NCBI GenBank assembly: GCA_964481175.1
Contig: CAYZSZ010000010.1
Coordinates: forward strand, 1 to 30,380
DNA length: 30,380 nt
Reading direction: 5' to 3'
Source of the DNA: JAGOVB01 sp964481175
Lineage (GTDB): Bacteria; Patescibacteriota; Minisyncoccia; Phycocordibacterales; PALSA-1337
Part shown: in pieces, positions 27,687 through 30,380 of the stretch
How positions within the stretch are numbered: the first letter of the stretch is position 1
Layout of the letters: every line of letters begins with the position of its first letter
Program-made: the position numbers and the translations under genes
Notes under the pieces: model-generated
Database searches by the model: none
The model's input: only the letters and a program-made list of their open reading frames with translations
What the model was told of the DNA's origin: nothing

Positions 27687-29348
27687 ATGACCCAAGCGCA
27701 GGCGCTCGATATTCTCAAGATGGGACACAATGTCTACCTCACTGGTCCTGCAGGATCAGGGAAAACTCACGTACTTAATCTATATATAGACTATTTAAAA
27801 TCTCACGATGTTTCTGTTGGTATTACCGCAAGCACAGGGATAGCAGCGACACATATGGGCGGCATGACGATCCATGCATGGTCAGGTATGGGTATAAAAA
27901 GTGAGCTCGATAGCAGCGATATAAAAGATATTTTAAAAAAGTCTCATATAAAAAGGAGGATGGAGCATGTAAAAGTACTCATCATCGATGAGGTGTCGAT
28001 GCTCCACCACTTTCGCTTGGACCTCGTAGACGAAATCTTACGTGCAGGGAAAAAGAAGGACGAGCCTTTTGGTGGCATCCAAGTAGTTTTGTGTGGAGAT
28101 TTCTTTCAGCTGCCTCCAGTCTCAAGGATGGGTGAGCCCGAAGCTTTTTTTGTGTACGAATCAAATGCATGGAAAGAAGCGGATTTTAAAGTTTGCTATC
28201 TCGAGGAGCAATATCGACAGACCGATGACCAAGCAACTGCAGTGCTCAATGATATCCGAGCAAATCGTGTGAGCGACGACACGCATACTTTTTTACGCGC
28301 TTGTTTTTTAGAAAATAAAAAAGAGATCTCGGTTACTGAGCCGACACGACTGTTTACTCACAATGTCGATGTTGATGTCGTAAACTCAAAAGAATTGTTG
28401 AAAATAAAAGGGAAAGAAGCAGCTTTTACCATGCATACTCGCGGCAATGAAACCCTCGTCGCTATTTTAAAGAAAAGCTGTTTGGCTCCCGAAGTCTTGA
28501 ACCTCAAAGTCGGCGCTCGAGTAATGTTTGTAAAAAACAATATGGAAGAAGGTTATGCAAATGGAAGTCTCGGAGTGGTGACGTCGCTCGACGGTCCAGA
28601 GGTCCGGCTAGCAAACAATAAAGTTATTAAAGTAAAACCAGAGTCGTGGCGTATCGAAGAAGAAGGCCGCATTCTTGCAGAGATCACACAAGTGCCGCTT
28701 CGACTGGCCTGGGCAATCACCGTACACAAAAGTCAGGGAATGAGCCTGGATGCGGTAGAGGTAGATCTTTCTAAATCGTTTGAGAAAGGGATGGGGTATG
28801 TCGCATTGTCACGAGTGCGTACGCTTGCGGGGCTTACTATATTAGGTATAAATGAGTTAGCACTTGAAGTGCATCCTGCAGTCTTGGAATTTGACGAGCA
28901 GCTCAAGATAGATTCGTACACTGTGGCAGAGACACTCGATCGTGTAGATATAGAAAAGGCACAAAAGGCATATTTAAAATCGATCGCACCAGAAGTCAAA
29001 AAGAAAAAGACTCAGTCTACTTGCGACATGACTCGCGAGTTACTAAGTGATGAACTTTCGCTTGTCGATATTGCAGCACGGCGCGGTATGACCCAAGAAA
29101 CTATTTTGACCCATATCGAAGCACTCATAGAGCAGGATTTGATCGAAGTAAAAGATGTTGAGTACTTAAAAAAGGGAATTCAAAAAGCCAGATTCGACAA
29201 GATCATGGAAGCCCTCGTTGAGGCTCACGAAGAATACGGCGACTGGAGACTGTCACCAGCCAAAACAATTTTGGAAAAGAAAAAGATCCGTCCAAATGTC
29301 TCGTTTCGAGAAATACAGTTGGTCAGACTTTTTGCAAAATATCAATAG
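27687..29348 (+). CDS. Pif1/RecD-like SF1B DNA helicase with C-terminal helix-turn-helix domain
   Basis: The 553-aa protein has a Walker A G-P-A-G-S-G-K-T (20-27), S-T-G-I-A-A-T-H-M-G-G (motif Ia of Pif1), Walker B V-L-I-I-D-E-V-S-M-L, G-D-F-F-Q-L-P-P-V (motif III) and E-E-Q-Y-R-Q. It ends its core with A-W-A-I-T-V-H-K-S-Q-G-M-S and V-A-L-S-R-V-R (motifs V-VI). After about residue 440 comes a winged-helix-like segment (L-L-S-D-E-L-S-L-V-D-I-A-A-R-R-G-M-T) as in HTH_40 tails of RecQ/Pif1-like helicases. It should unwind DNA 5' to 3', perhaps at forks or during uptake and recombination. The start is fixed by the leaderless promoter. Confidence 0.85.
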   Translation: MTQAQALDILKMGHNVYLTGPAGSGKTHVLNLYIDYLKSHDVSVGITASTGIAATHMGGMTIHAWSGMGIKSELDSSDIKDILKKSHIKRRMEHVKVLIIDEVSMLHHFRLDLVDEILRAGKKKDEPFGGIQVVLCGDFFQLPPVSRMGEPEAFFVYESNAWKEADFKVCYLEEQYRQTDDQATAVLNDIRANRVSDDTHTFLRACFLENKKEISVTEPTRLFTHNVDVDVVNSKELLKIKGKEAAFTMHTRGNETLVAILKKSCLAPEVLNLKVGARVMFVKNNMEEGYANGSLGVVTSLDGPEVRLANNKVIKVKPESWRIEEEGRILAEITQVPLRLAWAITVHKSQGMSLDAVEVDLSKSFEKGMGYVALSRVRTLAGLTILGINELALEVHPAVLEFDEQLKIDSYTVAETLDRVDIEKAQKAYLKSIAPEVKKKKTQSTCDMTRELLSDELSLVDIAARRGMTQETILTHIEALIEQDLIEVKDVEYLKKGIQKARFDKIMEALVEAHEEYGDWRLSPAKTILEKKKIRPNVSFREIQLVRLFAKYQ

Positions 29349-29353
29349 GGGTG

Positions 29354-29359
29354 TACTAT
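29354..29359 (+). promoter_or_regulatory. -10 element, leaderless promoter of the 119-aa gene
   Basis: TACTAT ends 6 nt before the ATG at 29366. An upstream in-frame GTG at 29351 overlaps this element and is therefore rejected as the start. Confidence 0.5.
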
Positions 29360-29365
29360 ATAGGA

Positions 29366-29725
29366 ATGAAGATACAATTTAATGCTGTAACCTGGTACTC
29401 TCAGATCGCTGCGATCGTGCTTTTTCTCGTTGTATTTGCAGTTGGATTTTATGTAGGACTTCGTTATGAAAATTCAAAAATCCCAGATGTGGTTGAGTAT
29501 GCTTGTGCAGACAAAAAAACTGTTGGTGCTCAGTATTACAAAGACAAAGTTCATGTAGGTTTGAGCGACGGTAGAGAATACACTTTGCCACAAGCAATGT
29601 CTGCATCTGGTGCTCGATATGCAAATGCTTCAGAAAGTATTGTCTTTTGGAACAAAGGTGACGGAGTCTTTTTTCAAGAAGGAGCGCTCATTACCTACAG
29701 TAATTGTCTCGAAGCCGGCAAATAA
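29366..29725 (+). CDS. Small membrane-anchored protein, 119 aa
   Basis: The protein has one N-terminal transmembrane helix (about residues 11-32, I-A-A-I-V-L-F-L-V-V-F-A-V-G-F-Y-V-G) and a small extracytoplasmic domain with two Cys (in E-Y-A-C-A and near the end in S-N-C-L-E) that could form a disulfide. The domain includes V-H-V-G-L-S-D-G-R-E-Y-T-L-P-Q-A. I recognise it only as the kind of short anchored protein common in Patescibacteria. It follows the helicase gene but has its own -10. Confidence 0.65.
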   Translation: MKIQFNAVTWYSQIAAIVLFLVVFAVGFYVGLRYENSKIPDVVEYACADKKTVGAQYYKDKVHVGLSDGREYTLPQAMSASGARYANASESIVFWNKGDGVFFQEGALITYSNCLEAGK

Positions 29726-29738
29726 AAGTTATCCACAT

Positions 29739-29773
29739 TGACGGTAAACGCTCGTTCACCTATACTATTAGGT
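29739..29773 (+). promoter_or_regulatory. Promoter and candidate operator of the LexA-like gene pair
   Basis: TTGACG (29739-29744), a 17-bp spacer and TATACT (29761-29766), then 7 nt to the ATG at 29774. An inverted repeat ACCTA-tactat-TAGGT (29758-29773) covers the -10 and the start site, a position where a repressor would block transcription. Confidence 0.6.
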
Positions 29774-29965
29774 ATGAGCAAAACAATATTAATTAAAGAA
29801 TTAAAAAAAGAAATTAATAGTTTAAATGCAGTCATTGATATGAGGATTATCCGTGGCCTACCTTACAAGAGTGAAGCAAAGCGACACAAGTTTTTAAAAA
29901 AGCAGTTGCAGTCATTGAGCTGGAAGTCTAGTTTCAATCAGTTTATATCTTATTTCGCAATATGA
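29774..29965 (+). CDS. Small basic protein, 63 aa, translationally coupled to the LexA-like gene
   Basis: The 63-aa protein is Lys-rich and mostly helical (I-L-I-K-E-L-K-K-E-I-N-S-L-N-A-V-I-D, then E-A-K-R-H-K-F-L-K-K-Q-L-Q-S-L), without a signal peptide or known motif. Its stop overlaps the start of the LexA-like gene by ATGA, so the two are made together. It might be a DNA-binding or regulatory partner; that is inference from position only. The start is set by the promoter 7 nt upstream. Confidence 0.6.
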   Translation: MSKTILIKELKKEINSLNAVIDMRIIRGLPYKSEAKRHKFLKKQLQSLSWKSSFNQFISYFAI

Positions 29966-30380
29966 GTATTGAAGTTTACAAAAACAAAATTACGTCATTT
30001 TACCAAAGCAAACGGAGAATGCCGTCATATACAGAGATTATGGATTTGCTCGGCTTCAAATCAAAGAATGCTGTATTCAAGCTTGTAAACAAGTTAGTTG
30101 AGCAGGGTATTTTATCGAAAGATTCTCAGGGGAGACTCTCTCCGATGCGTCTCGATAGCGAAGTACCTATTCTTGGTCTTGTCGAAGCAGGTATCCCTAC
30201 CACTCTTGATGGGATGACCCTCGATACGATCAGTATGGATCAGTACTTGATAAAAGATAGTGAGAAAACTTTTTTGCTCGAAGTAAAAGGTGATTCGAGG
30301 AGAGAAGAAGGGATCATGGAAGGGGGTCTAGTACTGGTCGGAAGAAAGAGGGATGCAGAAGAGGGTGAGATCGTAATTGC
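29962..30380 (+). CDS. LexA-like repressor / S24 peptidase, 3' end beyond window
   Basis: The 139 residues seen match LexA layout. An N-terminal winged helix (K-R-R-M-P-S-Y-T-E-I-M-D-L-L-G-F-K-S-K-N-A-V) is followed by the V-E-A-G-I-P cleavage region (Ala76-Gly77) and L-L-E-V-K-G-D-S with nucleophile Ser112, then I-M-E-G-G-L-V-L-V. The residue after the catalytic Ser is Arg, where G-D-S-M is usual, and I-x-x-G-D is I-M-E-G-G. The general-base Lys lies past the window end. It probably represses an SOS-like regulon and itself through the upstream inverted repeat. The family is clear; the lexA orthology is likely but unproven. Confidence 0.8.
   Translation, partial: MSIEVYKNKITSFYQSKRRMPSYTEIMDLLGFKSKNAVFKLVNKLVEQGILSKDSQGRLSPMRLDSEVPILGLVEAGIPTTLDGMTLDTISMDQYLIKDSEKTFLLEVKGDSRREEGIMEGGLVLVGRKRDAEEGEIVI

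Noticed and set aside
1..30380. CRISPR array, prophage, transposon or insertion sequence
   Set aside because: No regularly spaced repeats, no phage structural genes, no transposase, integrase or terminal repeats were found.
1..30380. Alternative genetic code (TGA read as Gly), known in some CPR lineages
   Set aside because: TGA ends several well-supported genes and does not interrupt conserved frames, so the standard bacterial code applies.

Overview
The window looks like a chromosomal segment of an ultra-small Patescibacteria/CPR bacterium, most likely of the Paceibacteria (Parcubacteria) type. Signs are a tandem run of VirB2-like (T4SS-type) pilins, a compact IF-2 without the usual N-terminal extension, a DUF4446 protein, a protease-like protein without its catalytic residues beside ClpB, very tight gene packing, and tRNA genes mostly without an encoded CCA. 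TGA is a normal stop. The placement is an inference from gene content; no rRNA is present.

Layout. 1-3407 (+): end of an S1-domain gene, a degenerate metallo-beta-lactamase-fold protein, a small membrane protein and gyrA. 3421-4635 (-): a GC-rich xylose-isomerase-like gene with its own promoter and terminator. 4695-8521 (+): a methyltransferase, an ABC-type solute-binding protein and five pilin-like genes. 8549-11360 (-): GC-rich genes for an SPFH-like membrane protein, a small membrane partner and a putative lipoprotein. 11385-12100: tRNA-Leu(UAG), Lys(CUU), Leu(UAA), Cys(GCA) and a small coiled-coil gene. 12094-14451 (-): DUF4446 gene, infB, rbfA, tRNA-Cys. 14490-18958 (+): cysteine desulfurase, pseudo-protease, clpB, tRNA-Tyr. 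18969-22160: GC-rich genes for small and secreted proteins. 22206-24459: rpmG, tRNA-Trp, miaA and tRNA-Leu(CAA) (-), parB. 24457-25028: two small orphan genes. 25041-27218 (-): topA. 27310-27633 (-): orphan gene. 27687-30380 (+): Pif1-like helicase, a small membrane protein, a 63-aa protein and a LexA-like repressor cut by the window end.

Two styles of gene are interleaved. The housekeeping genes are moderate in GC and mostly begin 6-8 nt after a -10 hexamer, often TGn-extended, so their mRNAs should be leaderless. The second set, about ten transcription units, is visibly GC-richer, mostly encodes secreted, membrane or unrecognised proteins, and sits as single- or two-gene cassettes. Most have a TTGAC(A/T/G)-17-TAnnnn promoter, a 15-90 nt leader (often with a hairpin) and their own strong intrinsic terminator. 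Two adjacent cassettes share a leader structure and signal peptide. These cassettes are the main candidate for something undescribed here. Their origin (transfer, lineage-specific expansion, or a surface/secreted repertoire) cannot be settled from sequence alone.

Other notable arrangements are a symmetric divergent leaderless promoter (14453-14488), miaA starting 2 nt after the tRNA-Leu that its product probably modifies, the rbfA stop codon lying inside tRNA-Cys, and a perfect inverted repeat over the -10 of the LexA-like gene pair.
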